From an uncultured Lactobacillaceae bacterium (GTDB lineage: Bacteria; Bacillota; Bacilli; Lactobacillales; Lactobacillaceae), in NCBI GenBank assembly GCA_934216625.1, contig CAKQCC010000014.1, positions 1 through 17,322 of the forward strand: a stretch of DNA of 17,322 nucleotides, in the 5' to 3' direction. The notes beneath the pieces are model-generated. The model did no database searches. It saw nothing but the letters and a program-made list of their open reading frames with translations, and was not told where the DNA came from. The position numbers were made by a program, and so were the translations under genes. Numbering within the stretch: position 1 is the first letter of the stretch; each line of letters starts with the position of its first letter. Below are positions 7,731-16,505 of the stretch, one piece after another.

Positions 7731-8468
7731 TTAACGACGTCGATAAGGCCGTGAATAAACCCCAACTTCCATGTTAATGATCCCACGTTTACGCATCGAT
7801 CGTGAAATTGCTGAATAATCATTCATCCATACGTGAATCCGGTCCGGATCAATTTCAGTCGGTGTCAGCTCAATTTCTAAAATATCGGGCCGAACACTCA
7901 GCGGAAGTCGCTGGTATTTTTGAACGAACCGTTTAAACTGACGATTAAACGTAAAACCCGTTAAAATTGGAAAATTTGGCTGAGAATGTTGCGTTTTATT
8001 AGCAATCTGGCCGTTTTGAAAAACCGAATAAAAATTCCGATGACTTTTTAAATTAGCGATCATCGGTGATTCATTTACCTGAACCCGAACTCGATTCCAA
8101 TGGTATAAATTAACCCGAATCCGTTTTAACTGAACATCACGTTTTAGAGCTTGTCGTTTAAAACGGCGACCATCCAGTAATAATTGGGTTAACGAATCGT
8201 TTTGATTGACCCGCAGATTACGTTCTAACCTCGGAGTTGCAACCGTTTGATTTCCCCAAACTTCGGTTTTCTGAATTCGGTTGAACGGTGAAATAAAATA
8301 CCCGGAAACTAAGGCAATTAGCAGTAATTCTCCCAAAATTGCCCAAAAATTCAACCAAATTTGGTGGGCACTCGACCTACGTTTTAATTTTCGGTTAAAA
8401 TGTTCAAAACTGGTTCGGTGAAACCTTTGATGATGATTTTTAAACTTAGAGCCAATCCTAATTTTCAT
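7731..8468 (-). CDS. divIB: cell-division protein DivIB (FtsQ)
   Basis: Bitopic membrane protein of the divisome core with FtsL and DivIC/FtsB. A very basic cytoplasmic N-terminus (NHHQRFHRTSFEHFNRKLKRR) is followed by one membrane helix (about 41-60) and an extracellular POTRA domain starting at RIQKTEVWGNQTV. The beta domain follows (FPILTGF, then PLSVRPDILEIELTPTEIDPDRIHVWMND). 245 residues from this ATG, on the short side for lactobacilli; the long disordered tail found in some relatives is nearly absent. A TTG two codons upstream (8474) is an alternative start. Neither has a clear ribosome-binding site, so translation may rely on ribosomes leaving murG, whose stop is 11 bases away. Confidence 0.9.
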   Translation of the reverse strand: MKIRIGSKFKNHHQRFHRTSFEHFNRKLKRRSSAHQIWLNFWAILGELLLIALVSGYFISPFNRIQKTEVWGNQTVATPRLERNLRVNQNDSLTQLLLDGRRFKRQALKRDVQLKRIRVNLYHWNRVRVQVNESPMIANLKSHRNFYSVFQNGQIANKTQHSQPNFPILTGFTFNRQFKRFVQKYQRLPLSVRPDILEIELTPTEIDPDRIHVWMNDYSAISRSMRKRGIINMEVGVYSRPYRRR

Positions 8469-8479
8469 AATCAATTTAA

Positions 8480-9589
8480 TTACTTAACCGAATGACGAAT
8501 TAACGAATCCATGATTTTTAACAATCGATCAGCAGAATCCGGAACCCCTAGACGCTTAGAATTCTGGCCCATCTTCTGAAGAATTTTAGGTTGATTCATC
8601 AATTGATCAACTTGGTTAATTAAGCTCTCGTGATTAAGCCGTTTTTCGGTTAAAATCTTAGCGGCCCCAGCCTTAACCAGACTCATCGCGTTCTTAGTCT
8701 GATGATCCGCAGTAACGTACGGACTCGGAATTAAAATCGAAGGCAATCCTAAAGCAGTAATTTCCGCAAGACTCGTGGCCCCGGCTCGACCAACAATTAG
8801 ACTCACTTTAGGTAAAACCTGGGGCATATTAGGAATGTAAGGTTTAATAACCACGTTAGGGCAAGCTTGAATCTTTTGCTTTTTCAATTGTTGCTGAACG
8901 TAATTATAACGCTTTTGACCAGTTACAAAGACCACTTGATAACGCCGATGAGCAAAATCAGGGATCGCCTTGATCGTTGCCGCGTTGATTTTTAAAGCGC
9001 CTTGACTACCACCGAAAATCAAAACGGTTGGGGCCTCTGATTTTAATCCATATTCGCGCCAGTCAAAATTGCTCTTAACGTTCGCCGCTTGCTGAGCTCG
9101 AGGATTGCCGGTGAAAACTACTTTATTTTTAGGAAATTGGCTAGCCGCCATTTTAAAGGCGATCGCAATTTTGTCAACGAAATGACTCAAGAACCGGTTA
9201 GTCAGCCCCACTAGACTGTTTTGCTCATGAATCATGGTCGGGATATGCTTGCGAGCTGCTGCATAGACCACGGCTCCCGATACGTATCCACCGGTTCCGA
9301 TTACAATATCGGGACGAAATTGCTTAATCATTTTTTTAGATTCATGAACACTTTTTAAGAATAAATAAACGGTTTTAAAATTATCTAATGATAAAGAGCG
9401 GCGAAAGCCCTGAATTCTAAGTTTTTTAAATTTAATTCCCAGTTTAGGAACGATTTTCTTCTCTAAACCGCGATTCGAACCGACATAAAGAATTTTTGAA
9501 TGCGGCTCTTTCTTCATTAAATCATCAATTAAAGCTAGAGCTGGATAAATATGACCACCAGTTCCGCCGCCTGAAATCATTAAACGCAT
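8480..9589 (-). CDS. murG: UDP-GlcNAc:lipid I GlcNAc transferase MurG
   Basis: Peripheral membrane glycosyltransferase that adds GlcNAc to lipid I to make lipid II, the last cytoplasmic step of peptidoglycan synthesis. GT-B fold signatures: [12 protein letters not shown] (7-18), [10 protein letters not shown] (98-107), HEQNS (121-125), GGSQGA (193-198), and the UDP-GlcNAc site [11 protein letters not shown] (267-277) with DHQTKNA (295-301). 369 residues, full length. Only one base separates its ATG from the murD stop (TGAAATG), so the two are translationally coupled. Substrate comes from MraY, three genes upstream in the same transcript. Confidence 0.98.
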   Translation of the reverse strand: MRLMISGGGTGGHIYPALALIDDLMKKEPHSKILYVGSNRGLEKKIVPKLGIKFKKLRIQGFRRSLSLDNFKTVYLFLKSVHESKKMIKQFRPDIVIGTGGYVSGAVVYAAARKHIPTMIHEQNSLVGLTNRFLSHFVDKIAIAFKMAASQFPKNKVVFTGNPRAQQAANVKSNFDWREYGLKSEAPTVLIFGGSQGALKINAATIKAIPDFAHRRYQVVFVTGQKRYNYVQQQLKKQKIQACPNVVIKPYIPNMPQVLPKVSLIVGRAGATSLAEITALGLPSILIPSPYVTADHQTKNAMSLVKAGAAKILTEKRLNHESLINQVDQLMNQPKILQKMGQNSKRLGVPDSADRLLKIMDSLIRHSVK

Positions 9590-9590
9590 T

Positions 9591-10973
9591 TCAATTAGCC
9601 TTCTTATTAATTAATTTTTTTATATCACGAACGTAACGGGCACCACGAACTTCAAAATTCGGGTACTGATCCCAGCTGGCGTTAGCTGGAGAAAGCAAAA
9701 TCACGCAATTTGGTGAACTCATTTGGTAGGCAACTGGAACCGCCTGATCTAAGTTATCAACCACTTTAACCTGTTTTAGACCCGCTTGGCGAGCTGCTGA
9801 CGCCATTAAATTCTTAGTCTGACCAAACGTTACCATCCCGCTAACGAATTTTTTCAAATCAGGAACTAAACGATTGAATTGATAACCGCGGTCTAAGCCA
9901 CCGGCCAACAAAATTACCGGGTGATGAAAACTTTCTAATGCCGCTTCCGTCGAATCAATATCCGTCGATTTTGAATCATTAAAGAAAATTCGGTTATGGT
10001 AGGTTAAAACGTATTGGTTTCGGTTACTAGCGCCACTAAAAGTCGTTAGGACCCGGCGAATTCCTTGGTTCGAGCAATGATTTAATTTTGCGACAACAAT
10101 CGCTGCTAAAGCATTTTCAACGTTATACTGGCCGTGAATTTTGATTGCCGACGCGTTCATTATATATTCACCTTTAAAGTAAAGCTTTCCGGATTTTTCA
10201 TAAGCGCCAGAATTAGTTTCTCCATGAGTACAAAATGGAATCACGCGGGCTTGACTTAATTTAGCTAGTTTGCGCATTTCGGGTGAGTTGTAATTCAAAA
10301 CCAAAACGTCTTTTGAGGTTTGATTCTTAGTAATTCGCATCTTAGCACGAACGTAATTAGCGCGGGTCTTATGATAATCAAGGTGGTTCGATTTAACGTT
10401 AGTAATTACGGCAATCCGCGGATGAAGCTGGGTAATCCCAAGTAACATGAAACTTGAAATTTCCATTACCATCGTATCGTCTGACGTTAATTTCTGAGCG
10501 GTCTTTGAAGCTGAAATTCCAATATTTCCGGCGTCAAAAGCCCGACCTTTAGATTGAACTTGGTTAAGCATTCGAGTAATTAACATTACGGTCGTGGTTT
10601 TACCGTTACTCCCGGTAACGCAAATTAGACGACCCGGATTGACTTCGCTGGCGATCTCAACTTCCACCGTAATTGGCAAATGGATTGCTAACGCCCTTTG
10701 AACGACCGGATTGTCATACGGGATTCCGGGATTTTTGACCATTAGATCGTAATGATGATTCAAAATTGCGGGATCCTGGTGACCAGCTAGTAAAGTAATG
10801 GACGGATGCTGAGCGGCCAGATGACTAGCTTTAGGCAATTTAGCTTGCGGTTGATTATCACTTAAAGTCACTTGAGCGCCAAGTTTAAGTAACAGTTTAG
10901 CTGCGTTAATTCCGCTCATTCCGGTTCCGAGAACCAAAATCTTTTTACCTTGATAATCATTAATTTTCTTCAT
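9591..10973 (-). CDS. murD: UDP-MurNAc-L-alanine:D-glutamate ligase MurD
   Basis: Cytoplasmic ATP-dependent ligase adding D-Glu to UDP-MurNAc-L-Ala. N-terminal UDP-binding domain ([17 protein letters not shown]), P-loop GSNGKTTT (121-128), EISSFML (171-177), [16 protein letters not shown] with Lys211 as the expected carbamylated lysine, NDSKSTD and LLAGGLDRG in the ADP-binding part, and a C-terminal [19 protein letters not shown]. 460 residues, full length. ATG with AAGGAG ten bases upstream, 12 bases behind mraY. All residues expected for catalysis appear present. Confidence 0.98.
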   Translation of the reverse strand: MKKINDYQGKKILVLGTGMSGINAAKLLLKLGAQVTLSDNQPQAKLPKASHLAAQHPSITLLAGHQDPAILNHHYDLMVKNPGIPYDNPVVQRALAIHLPITVEVEIASEVNPGRLICVTGSNGKTTTVMLITRMLNQVQSKGRAFDAGNIGISASKTAQKLTSDDTMVMEISSFMLLGITQLHPRIAVITNVKSNHLDYHKTRANYVRAKMRITKNQTSKDVLVLNYNSPEMRKLAKLSQARVIPFCTHGETNSGAYEKSGKLYFKGEYIMNASAIKIHGQYNVENALAAIVVAKLNHCSNQGIRRVLTTFSGASNRNQYVLTYHNRIFFNDSKSTDIDSTEAALESFHHPVILLAGGLDRGYQFNRLVPDLKKFVSGMVTFGQTKNLMASAARQAGLKQVKVVDNLDQAVPVAYQMSSPNCVILLSPANASWDQYPNFEVRGARYVRDIKKLINKKAN

Positions 10974-10985
10974 TCTTCAAGCTCC

Positions 10986-11939
10986 TTAAACAATCGCCAT
11001 CACACCGGTAATTGCGACGATTAACGCAAGTCCCCAGAAAGCAAAATCAATTTTCCATTCACTCCAGCCAATCATTTCAAAAGTATGGTGGATTGGGGTC
11101 ATCTTAAAAATTCGTTTCCCGGTTAACTTAAATGAAGCAACTTGTAAAATTACACTCATGGTTTCAATTACGAAAACCAGCCCAATCCATAACAGCGAAA
11201 ATTCGTGATTAAGTAAGATTGAAACGGCTGCCAAAGCACCGCCTAAAGCAAGTGAACCCATGTCACCCATAAAAATCTGGGCCGGATGATGATTAAAGAC
11301 TAGAAAACCAATTAATCCTCCAACTACGGCTGCGCAAAAAATTAAGACATCCATTTGGTTTTGATAAGCCGCGACAATTCCGTAAGCCGCAAAGGAAATA
11401 ATGGCTAATCCGCTAACTAATCCGTCAATTCCATCGGCCAAATTGACCGCGTTAGAAAAGCCGGTCAACCAAAAGATGATAAAGATCATCGCCAACGTTC
11501 CGCTCGAAACGGTTCCAATTATCGGGATCCGAAGTGTCAACGGAAATTTAAGGCTATAAACCCAGCCAAAAATCAAGGCACCGATAATTTGGCCCAAGAA
11601 TTTTTGCCAAGCCCGTAATCCTAAATTTCGTTTTTCGAAAATCTTAATGCTATCGTCGCACATCCCGAGAATTCCGTACAAGATTAAAATAAACAGCAAA
11701 ATTAGAAGTGAACTCGACAACTGGCCACTTATCAGGCCATAAACGATCGTTGAAACCACAATTGCGATTATAAACAGTAATCCACCCATCGTGGGGGTAC
11801 CGTTCTTATGTTTTTGCCAACTGGGACCTTCAGCTCGAATCGTTTGGCCTTCATGTTTACTTCTAAAGTATCTGATTAAACGGGGCATAAAAGCCACCGT
11901 AACAATAAAACTAATTATTGTTGGAATTAACCAAGCCAT
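10986..11939 (-). CDS. mraY: phospho-MurNAc-pentapeptide translocase MraY
   Basis: Polytopic membrane enzyme that transfers phospho-MurNAc-pentapeptide to undecaprenyl phosphate, giving lipid I. 317 residues with about ten hydrophobic helices. Signature loops: [10 protein letters not shown] (47-56), the CDDSIK version of the DDxxK metal motif (94-99), [12 protein letters not shown] (163-174), [14 protein letters not shown] (217-230) and [15 protein letters not shown] (280-294). ATG start; the only purine-rich stretch (GAGGAT) is rather far upstream. 38 bases behind ftsI, 12 before murD. Confidence 0.98.
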   Translation of the reverse strand: MAWLIPTIISFIVTVAFMPRLIRYFRSKHEGQTIRAEGPSWQKHKNGTPTMGGLLFIIAIVVSTIVYGLISGQLSSSLLILLFILILYGILGMCDDSIKIFEKRNLGLRAWQKFLGQIIGALIFGWVYSLKFPLTLRIPIIGTVSSGTLAMIFIIFWLTGFSNAVNLADGIDGLVSGLAIISFAAYGIVAAYQNQMDVLIFCAAVVGGLIGFLVFNHHPAQIFMGDMGSLALGGALAAVSILLNHEFSLLWIGLVFVIETMSVILQVASFKLTGKRIFKMTPIHHTFEMIGWSEWKIDFAFWGLALIVAITGVMAIV

Positions 11940-11977
11940 TTTTAATTACCATCCTCAAAATTTAATTTTGAACAAAT

Positions 11978-13939
11978 TCAATGACTACTAATAATTACGA
12001 TCCGACTTCCCGGAACCACTCGGCTACCGGGTTGAATCGATTGTCGTTTAACAATCGGCTGATTGCCAACCACAAACGGTTTTAAACCTAATTTTCTCAA
12101 AATTCGGCGGGCATTTCGAACCGATTTTCCGTTTAAATTCGGCAAGCGCTTCAGATTACTGCCAATTGCTCGTTGGTTACCGTTCAAAGCACTCTTCATT
12201 ACCGGATTAAAAATCGCCGCTAGATCTTGGGAAGCGGTCTTTCTACCGTTTAATTTAGGCTGTTTCATTGTAATATACAACACGTATTTCGGATGATTAG
12301 CCGGAGCCATCCCAGCAACTGAATACAGATAACTATCGTTTCCTGAAGAATAATGTTTACCGTTACTAATCTGAGCAGTTCCGGTTTTAGCAGCAATCCG
12401 GTAGCCGTGAATTTGATAATCATGACCAATTCCGTACGGTTTGTACACCACGTCTTCCATGTGCTTGCGAACCTGCGCTGCCGTGTTTTCTGAAATCGGT
12501 TGACCAACTACGCGAGGACGATAATTATGAACAATCCGGTGATTTTTAGGGCTAACGACTTTCGAAATCAAATGCGGTTGAAGCATTCTGCCGTTATTCG
12601 AAATTGCTGAAAGCCCTCGCAACATTTGCATTGTGTTAACTTCAATTCCTTGACCGAAAGCCGAATCAGCTTGCTCAAGCGGATATCTGAATTGCAAAAT
12701 TCCGGGAGCGTCATTTCCTAAGCCAACGTTGACCGGATCCAGTAGTTTAAACCGACGAATGTATTTTAACCAGGTTGAACTCCCCATTTGTCTTTCCAAA
12801 TGTGCCATCGCGACGTTACTTGATAAGGCAAAACCCTTATTAAAATCAATTTGGCCCCAGCCGTTAGGATCCCAATCGGGAATCAGTTTACCGTCTAAAT
12901 AATACTTGCCTGAATTATACGTATCATTACCATGATAATGATGACTGTTAATTGATGCCGCAATCGTAAAGGCTTTCATCGTTGAACCGGGTTCGTACAA
13001 ATCTTGGGTCAAAACGTTTCGCCAAATGCTGTTAATCCCTCGTTTCGTCGTTGAATTAAAAGACGGTCGCTGGGTCGCGGCTAAAATATCACCAGTCCGA
13101 GCGTTCATTAAAACCGCTCCCATTGCGGACGGATGAACGCTTTTGTAAACGCTTGACATCCGGTCTTCGAGTAAAGATTGTAAACGATAATCAAGAGTAG
13201 TGTAGACGTTATCACCATTTTTAACGGGCCGGTTCCGGTGACTAGAATCCAAAAAGTTATTTTGAGCAATTTGCCGATAGCCATCATGACCAGCCAGCTG
13301 ACGGTTAAACGCACTTTCGATTCCCATTTGGCCCTTCAAATGAACTTGATCTTTCGAATTAACCGGAGCCGCTAAGCCAATTAGGTGCGAAGCAAAAACC
13401 CCGTTTGGGTACAAACGAGATTGTTGCTGGTTAAAATGGACCCCACTCAAATGAGCTCGATCAATTTTTCGTTTGGTAGTCAACGAAAGGTTTTGCCCCG
13501 CGTTACCTAGCGAAATTTGAAAAGCGTTTCGATGAAGCTGAATACTTTTTCGAATTCGTTTAGCTGAAATTGATAAATCAGAAGACAAAACCTTAGCGAC
13601 CCGATCGGGATCGGTTACGTAAAGCGGTTTCCCATGAATAGTTTTCTGCCGATGATTCAAAACTAAATAAACTGAATATGTACTGCTGTCTTCGGCAATC
13701 GGCTGACCGTTAGCATCGTAAATTGTGCCACGCCGCGGTTTAATTACGTTAGTTTGAGTATATAATTGATGAGTCTGTTTTACCAAATCGACGTTATGAG
13801 CATTTTTAAAAATTGAAACGTAAGCGAACCGAAGCGCGATCAAAGCAAAAACGATCAGGAAAAGGAAAAAAAGGATTTCGCCAGCGACCTTTCGATTATG
13901 ATCAAGTTGATGACTAATTTTAAGCTGCGAATTATTCAT
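11978..13939 (-). CDS. ftsI: septal penicillin-binding protein (FtsI/PBP2x-like transpeptidase, one PASTA domain)
   Basis: Monofunctional class B transpeptidase cross-linking septal peptidoglycan. One N-terminal membrane helix (about 21-43), the pedestal domain beginning RRGTIYDANGQPIAEDS, and the penicillin-binding domain with SxxK (Ser319-Thr-Met-Lys322), SxN (Ser373-Ser-Asn375) and KTGT (518-521). The C-terminus holds a single PASTA repeat (LPNLNGKSVRNARRIL to VPGSRIVII, about 599-650). Relatives such as streptococcal PBP2x carry two PASTA domains and exceed 700 residues, so this 653-residue form looks shortened. Its ATG overlaps the ftsL stop by one base (TAATG), matching their roles in one complex. 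Confidence 0.95.
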   Translation of the reverse strand: MNNSQLKISHQLDHNRKVAGEILFFLFLIVFALIALRFAYVSIFKNAHNVDLVKQTHQLYTQTNVIKPRRGTIYDANGQPIAEDSSTYSVYLVLNHRQKTIHGKPLYVTDPDRVAKVLSSDLSISAKRIRKSIQLHRNAFQISLGNAGQNLSLTTKRKIDRAHLSGVHFNQQQSRLYPNGVFASHLIGLAAPVNSKDQVHLKGQMGIESAFNRQLAGHDGYRQIAQNNFLDSSHRNRPVKNGDNVYTTLDYRLQSLLEDRMSSVYKSVHPSAMGAVLMNARTGDILAATQRPSFNSTTKRGINSIWRNVLTQDLYEPGSTMKAFTIAASINSHHYHGNDTYNSGKYYLDGKLIPDWDPNGWGQIDFNKGFALSSNVAMAHLERQMGSSTWLKYIRRFKLLDPVNVGLGNDAPGILQFRYPLEQADSAFGQGIEVNTMQMLRGLSAISNNGRMLQPHLISKVVSPKNHRIVHNYRPRVVGQPISENTAAQVRKHMEDVVYKPYGIGHDYQIHGYRIAAKTGTAQISNGKHYSSGNDSYLYSVAGMAPANHPKYVLYITMKQPKLNGRKTASQDLAAIFNPVMKSALNGNQRAIGSNLKRLPNLNGKSVRNARRILRKLGLKPFVVGNQPIVKRQSIQPGSRVVPGSRIVIISSH

Positions 13940-14340
13940 TACTTAACGTTCCTTACGTTCCGACCTGAGAGTTTCAAATGATTTTGCTTAGCAATTTTCT
14001 TCAACCGACTACTCCGTTGCAACCCACTAATTTGCTGATGAAGGTTACTATTGGAATTATCAAGTCGAACGATTTTAGCATTAACGACCGATAAACTGTG
14101 CTGATAAGAATCATCCGTGATTCTAACGGTTACGAGGGTTAACATTAAGACTACCGCTATAGCTAAACCCGAAATTAAAATTGATTTTTCGAACCAATTT
14201 AAAAAAATCTGTTTAGTCTGAGCATCATTAGAATGCTGGCTAATTGGTAAGAACGAACTCCAGACCGGCCAGAACTGTTGCGAGTGCTGCCGTTGTTCTT
14301 GATTATTATTCTGTTTTTGGGCTAAATGATTAAACGCCAT
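13939..14340 (-). CDS. ftsL: cell-division protein FtsL
   Basis: Small bitopic divisome protein that forms a coiled coil with DivIC/FtsB and binds DivIB and FtsI. 133 residues: a long Gln/Asn/His-rich cytoplasmic front (AQKQNNNQEQRQHSQQ), one membrane helix (about 53-72, ISGLAIAVVLMLTLV) and an extracellular leucine-zipper-like stretch (about 82-117) ending LKKIAKQNHLKLS. Sequence similarity in this family is low, so the call rests mainly on topology, the final motif and position between rsmH and ftsI. ATG with AGGGG upstream. Confidence 0.92.
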   Translation of the reverse strand: MAFNHLAQKQNNNQEQRQHSQQFWPVWSSFLPISQHSNDAQTKQIFLNWFEKSILISGLAIAVVLMLTLVTVRITDDSYQHSLSVVNAKIVRLDNSNSNLHQQISGLQRSSRLKKIAKQNHLKLSGRNVRNVK

Positions 14341-14360
14341 TTTGGCAATTACCCCTAAAA

Positions 14361-15302
14361 TTACTTAATTTTTTCAATTGTCCTCAACCGAGCACTATGA
14401 GCCCGATGATTAGTAGCCAGCTCTGATTGACTAGGCCGAACCGGTCGGCGATTAACTAATTTAAAGTGCGGTTTCAAGCGATCCGGAATCACCGGAAGGC
14501 CCCTCGGGACATCATGAAGAACCGCCTTTTCCTTAAACATGTTTTTAACTAGTTTATCTTCTAAGGGTTCAAACGTGATTACGCTAACTCTGCCGTGAAC
14601 CGCAATTAACTTTAAAGCTGAAGCCAAAGAAGTTTCTAACGCGCCCAATTCATCATTTACAGCAATCCGCAACGCTTGGAAAACCCTCTTAGCCGGATTA
14701 CCACCATGTCGACGAGCCGCCGCCGGAATCCCTTCTTTAATAATCTCAACCAGTTGTTTAGTAGTATCAATCGGCTGCTGACTGCGATGGTACTTAATTC
14801 GGCGGGCAATTGACTTGGCAAATTTTTCGTCACCGTACCGAAAAAAAATTCGAATCAAATGATGAAGGCTCCAATGGTTCACAATTTGCCAGGCGGTTAA
14901 GTAATTATCCTGATCCATTCGCATGTCAAGCCGCGAATTAAGCCGGTAACTAAACCCCCGACTGGCATCGTCGAACTGGGGAGACGAAACGCCCAAGTCA
15001 TAAAGGATCCCGTTGATTGGGTGAGCCAAGGAACCTAAATCAGTCATTAAATTTCGGAAATTATCGTGAATTAAGGTCAATCGCCCGGTTTGAATTGCCC
15101 GAGCAAGGTGTTTTTGATTATAATGAATCGCTACCCAGTCTTGGTCAAAAGCATATAAATGACCGTTATGAAGCTTTTGAAGAATTTTAGAACTATGGCC
15201 GCCACCACCGAGGGTGCAGTCCACATAATTACCATTTGGAATTATTTTTAAGCTTTTAACTGCTTCGTTGAGCAAAACCGGAACGTGTTTAAACTTTATC
15301 AA
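14361..15302 (-). CDS. rsmH: 16S rRNA (cytosine-1402-N4)-methyltransferase RsmH
   Basis: SAM-dependent enzyme (formerly MraW) modifying C1402 in the ribosomal decoding centre. SAM-binding VDCTLGGGGHSS (27-38), LYAFDQD (49-55), the substrate region ILYDLGVSSPQFDDASRGFSYR (99-120), then LDMRMD, AKRVFQALRIAVNDEL (204-219) and VITFEPLEDKLVK (241-253). 313 residues, full length. The start is TTG, with AAGGAAG eight bases upstream and no ATG nearby, so the assignment is firm. It is the first gene of the dcw transcript here because mraZ, which normally precedes it, is missing. Confidence 0.97.
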   Translation of the reverse strand: MIKFKHVPVLLNEAVKSLKIIPNGNYVDCTLGGGGHSSKILQKLHNGHLYAFDQDWVAIHYNQKHLARAIQTGRLTLIHDNFRNLMTDLGSLAHPINGILYDLGVSSPQFDDASRGFSYRLNSRLDMRMDQDNYLTAWQIVNHWSLHHLIRIFFRYGDEKFAKSIARRIKYHRSQQPIDTTKQLVEIIKEGIPAAARRHGGNPAKRVFQALRIAVNDELGALETSLASALKLIAVHGRVSVITFEPLEDKLVKNMFKEKAVLHDVPRGLPVIPDRLKPHFKLVNRRPVRPSQSELATNHRAHSARLRTIEKIK

Positions 15303-15347
15303 CCAATAACTTCCTTAAATTATCACTAAAAATAATAACTCTAGTTA

Positions 15348-15358
15348 AATTTTAACAC
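15348..15358 (-). promoter_or_regulatory. candidate extended -10 promoter for the dcw cluster
   Basis: Minus strand GTGTTAAAATT with TGT directly before TAAAAT (extended -10 form; 5 of 6 in the hexamer). No good -35 lies 16-18 bases upstream. It occupies the 93-base gap between the DUF3397 gene and rsmH, giving a leader of roughly 40 bases. Identical to the 11 bases before ftsA. Confidence 0.5.
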
Positions 15359-15395
15359 GATCATTAATTTAGCACCATAATATTCAATCTTTGAT

Positions 15396-15746
15396 TCAAA
15401 TTGAAACGATTCCCCCGACAATCAACCAAGCTAACAACCAAAATAAGTCACCGATTCGCCAAAACGTCAAATAAAAAGTTCGGTGATCAAGTCGTAATTG
15501 AAAAAACGCCCGATTAATTAACAACCCTAAACCAATTAGAGTCCAAACGATAATTAAACCGGGAACCAATGAATAACCACGTTCAGTTTTAGTCAAAAAA
15601 TGAATAAAAAATAACGTCATAATTGGTGCAGCATCAATCACCCGGGGCTTAATCAAAGTTAATTTTCCAAAAATGACTTTTAAAATATGGAGTAACGAAC
15701 TACACCCTAAAAAGATTAAAATTTGAAGTAAAAACAATTTAAGCAT
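15396..15746 (-). CDS. DUF3397 family membrane protein
   Basis: A 116-residue, strongly hydrophobic protein with about four membrane helices (near 3-25, 39-52, 61-80 and 95-115) joined by short basic loops (KPRVIDAAPIMTLFFIH, then LRLDHRTFYLTFWRIGDLFW). The pattern PxxIDxxP-x-FF near the second helix, the RxFWRxGDLxWL-like end and the position immediately upstream of the mraZ/rsmH region fit DUF3397, from my memory of the family. Function unknown; the constant location suggests a link with wall synthesis or division, which is inference. ATG start without an evident ribosome-binding site. Confidence 0.75.
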   Translation of the reverse strand: MLKLFLLQILIFLGCSSLLHILKVIFGKLTLIKPRVIDAAPIMTLFFIHFLTKTERGYSLVPGLIIVWTLIGLGLLINRAFFQLRLDHRTFYLTFWRIGDLFWLLAWLIVGGIVSI

Positions 15747-15777
15747 TTCGATACCCGACTTTCGCCAATCAATTGAT

Positions 15778-15806
15778 TTGCAAATTAAAAATTTGAAATG
15801 TAAACT
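15778..15806 (+). promoter_or_regulatory. candidate promoter for the small plus-strand gene
   Basis: TTGCAA (15778-15783), 17-base spacer, TAAACT (15801-15806); each hexamer matches 4 of 6 consensus bases. The transcript would start near 15813, about 30 bases before the TTG start. In the 96-base divergent gap I found no convincing promoter facing the DUF3397 gene. Confidence 0.35.
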
Positions 15807-15826
15807 ATCACCGAATGATTAATTTC

Positions 15827-15836
15827 TAAGGCGGTG
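15827..15836 (+). promoter_or_regulatory. strong ribosome-binding site of the small plus-strand gene
   Basis: TAAGGCGGTG differs from the ideal TAAGGAGGTG at one base and lies six bases before a TTG codon. It is the main reason to accept the non-ATG start and the reality of the 41-codon gene. Confidence 0.65.
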
Positions 15837-15842
15837 TCAATT

Positions 15843-15968
15843 TTGAAAAAGAAAAAAAGTAAATTTCAAATTATTACGATGACTGCAGTTTGGGCCATGA
15901 TTATTTTTACATTGCTTGGCCTGATTTTGCCAGCCGTTTCAACACTATTCCAGCAATACTTACCATAA
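15843..15968 (+). CDS. DUF4044-like small membrane peptide
   Basis: Forty-one residues from a TTG start: a lysine-rich front (MKKKKSKFQIIT) followed by one membrane helix (about 13-36, TAVWAMIIFTLLGLILPAVS) and a short tail LFQQYLP. Length and the K-run/VW-M/hydrophobic pattern resemble the DUF4044 family of lactobacilli, which is found near DUF3397 and mraZ; this family call is from memory. The basic N-terminus should stay inside, giving a single-pass peptide of unknown role. It is the only plus-strand gene in the window, divergent from the DUF3397 gene, and its stop codon directly touches the trmL stop, with no terminator between. An ATG at codon 13 lies inside the helix and has no ribosome-binding site, so it is less likely. 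Confidence 0.7.
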   Translation: MKKKKSKFQIITMTAVWAMIIFTLLGLILPAVSTLFQQYLP

Positions 15969-16484
15969 TTATTTTAATTTATCATGTGGATAGTGGTGAA
16001 CCCGTTCTAGATTCAGGAAATTTTGCTGTCGGAGTACTTCATAAATTACGATGGCGCAAGTATTAGATAAATTTAAACAACGAATATGAGAATCATCCTG
16101 AGGAAGCCGAATCGCTTTCTCGGGATTTTTGCGCATAAAGGGTTCTGGCAATCCAGTAGTTTCTTTACCAAACATGAAGTAATAATCGCCCTTGATTGGC
16201 TGACTATAATCATGATCGGTATAATCATGGGTTGCAAATTTAGACACCAAAAACAATCTTGAACCGGGCCGCATCCCCTTCATAAACTCAGGAAGATTAT
16301 TATGATAATGAATATCAACGTGGTTCCAATAGTCAAGCCCAGCTCGACGTAATCGCTTGTCATTAACCGAAAAGCCAAGCGGTTTGATTAAATCCAAAAC
16401 CGAATCAGTTCCCGCGCAGGTCCTTGCAATGTTGCCAGCATTACTGGGCATTAACGGTTCAAACAAAACAATATGATTTCTCAT
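15969..16484 (-). CDS. trmL: tRNA (cytidine/uridine-34 2'-O)-methyltransferase TrmL
   Basis: SPOUT-class (trefoil-knot) SAM enzyme that methylates the ribose at position 34 of certain tRNA-Leu species. Seen: NHIVLFEPLMPSNAGNIARTCAGTD at the N-terminus, KPLGFSVNDKRLRRAGLDYW (about 34-53), FLVSKFATHDY, FMFGKETTGLPE (knot, substrate loop), and the C-terminal knot IRCLNLSNTCAIVIYEVLRQQNF. An upstream ATG at 16499 is in frame, but AAAGGAAA lies inside that extension, seven or so bases before the ATG at 16484, so I start here (171 residues, normal for the family). It follows nadK by 21 bases. Confidence 0.95.
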   Translation of the reverse strand: MRNHIVLFEPLMPSNAGNIARTCAGTDSVLDLIKPLGFSVNDKRLRRAGLDYWNHVDIHYHNNLPEFMKGMRPGSRLFLVSKFATHDYTDHDYSQPIKGDYYFMFGKETTGLPEPFMRKNPEKAIRLPQDDSHIRCLNLSNTCAIVIYEVLRQQNFLNLERVHHYPHDKLK

Positions 16485-16505
16485 AAAATTTCCTTTCATA
16501 CTTAA

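Noticed and set aside
9660..9720. Unusual SPANASW motif in MurD as a catalytic change
   Set aside because: From memory this is the ordinary form of the motif in Firmicutes (versus SPACASW in Enterobacteria), so it is not notable.
11816..11991. Plus-strand frame crossing the mraY start and the mraY-ftsI gap
   Set aside because: Shadow of mraY; the gap is 38 bases with only leader sequence.
12265..12507. Minus-strand 80-codon frame inside ftsI
   Set aside because: It is an alternative frame of the transpeptidase gene over its KTG region; the in-frame protein is clearly the real product.
15843..15870. T-rich run on the minus strand as a terminator for nadK-trmL
   Set aside because: The T-run is the complement of the lysine codons of the small peptide and is preceded only by an AT-rich weak stem, not a stable hairpin.
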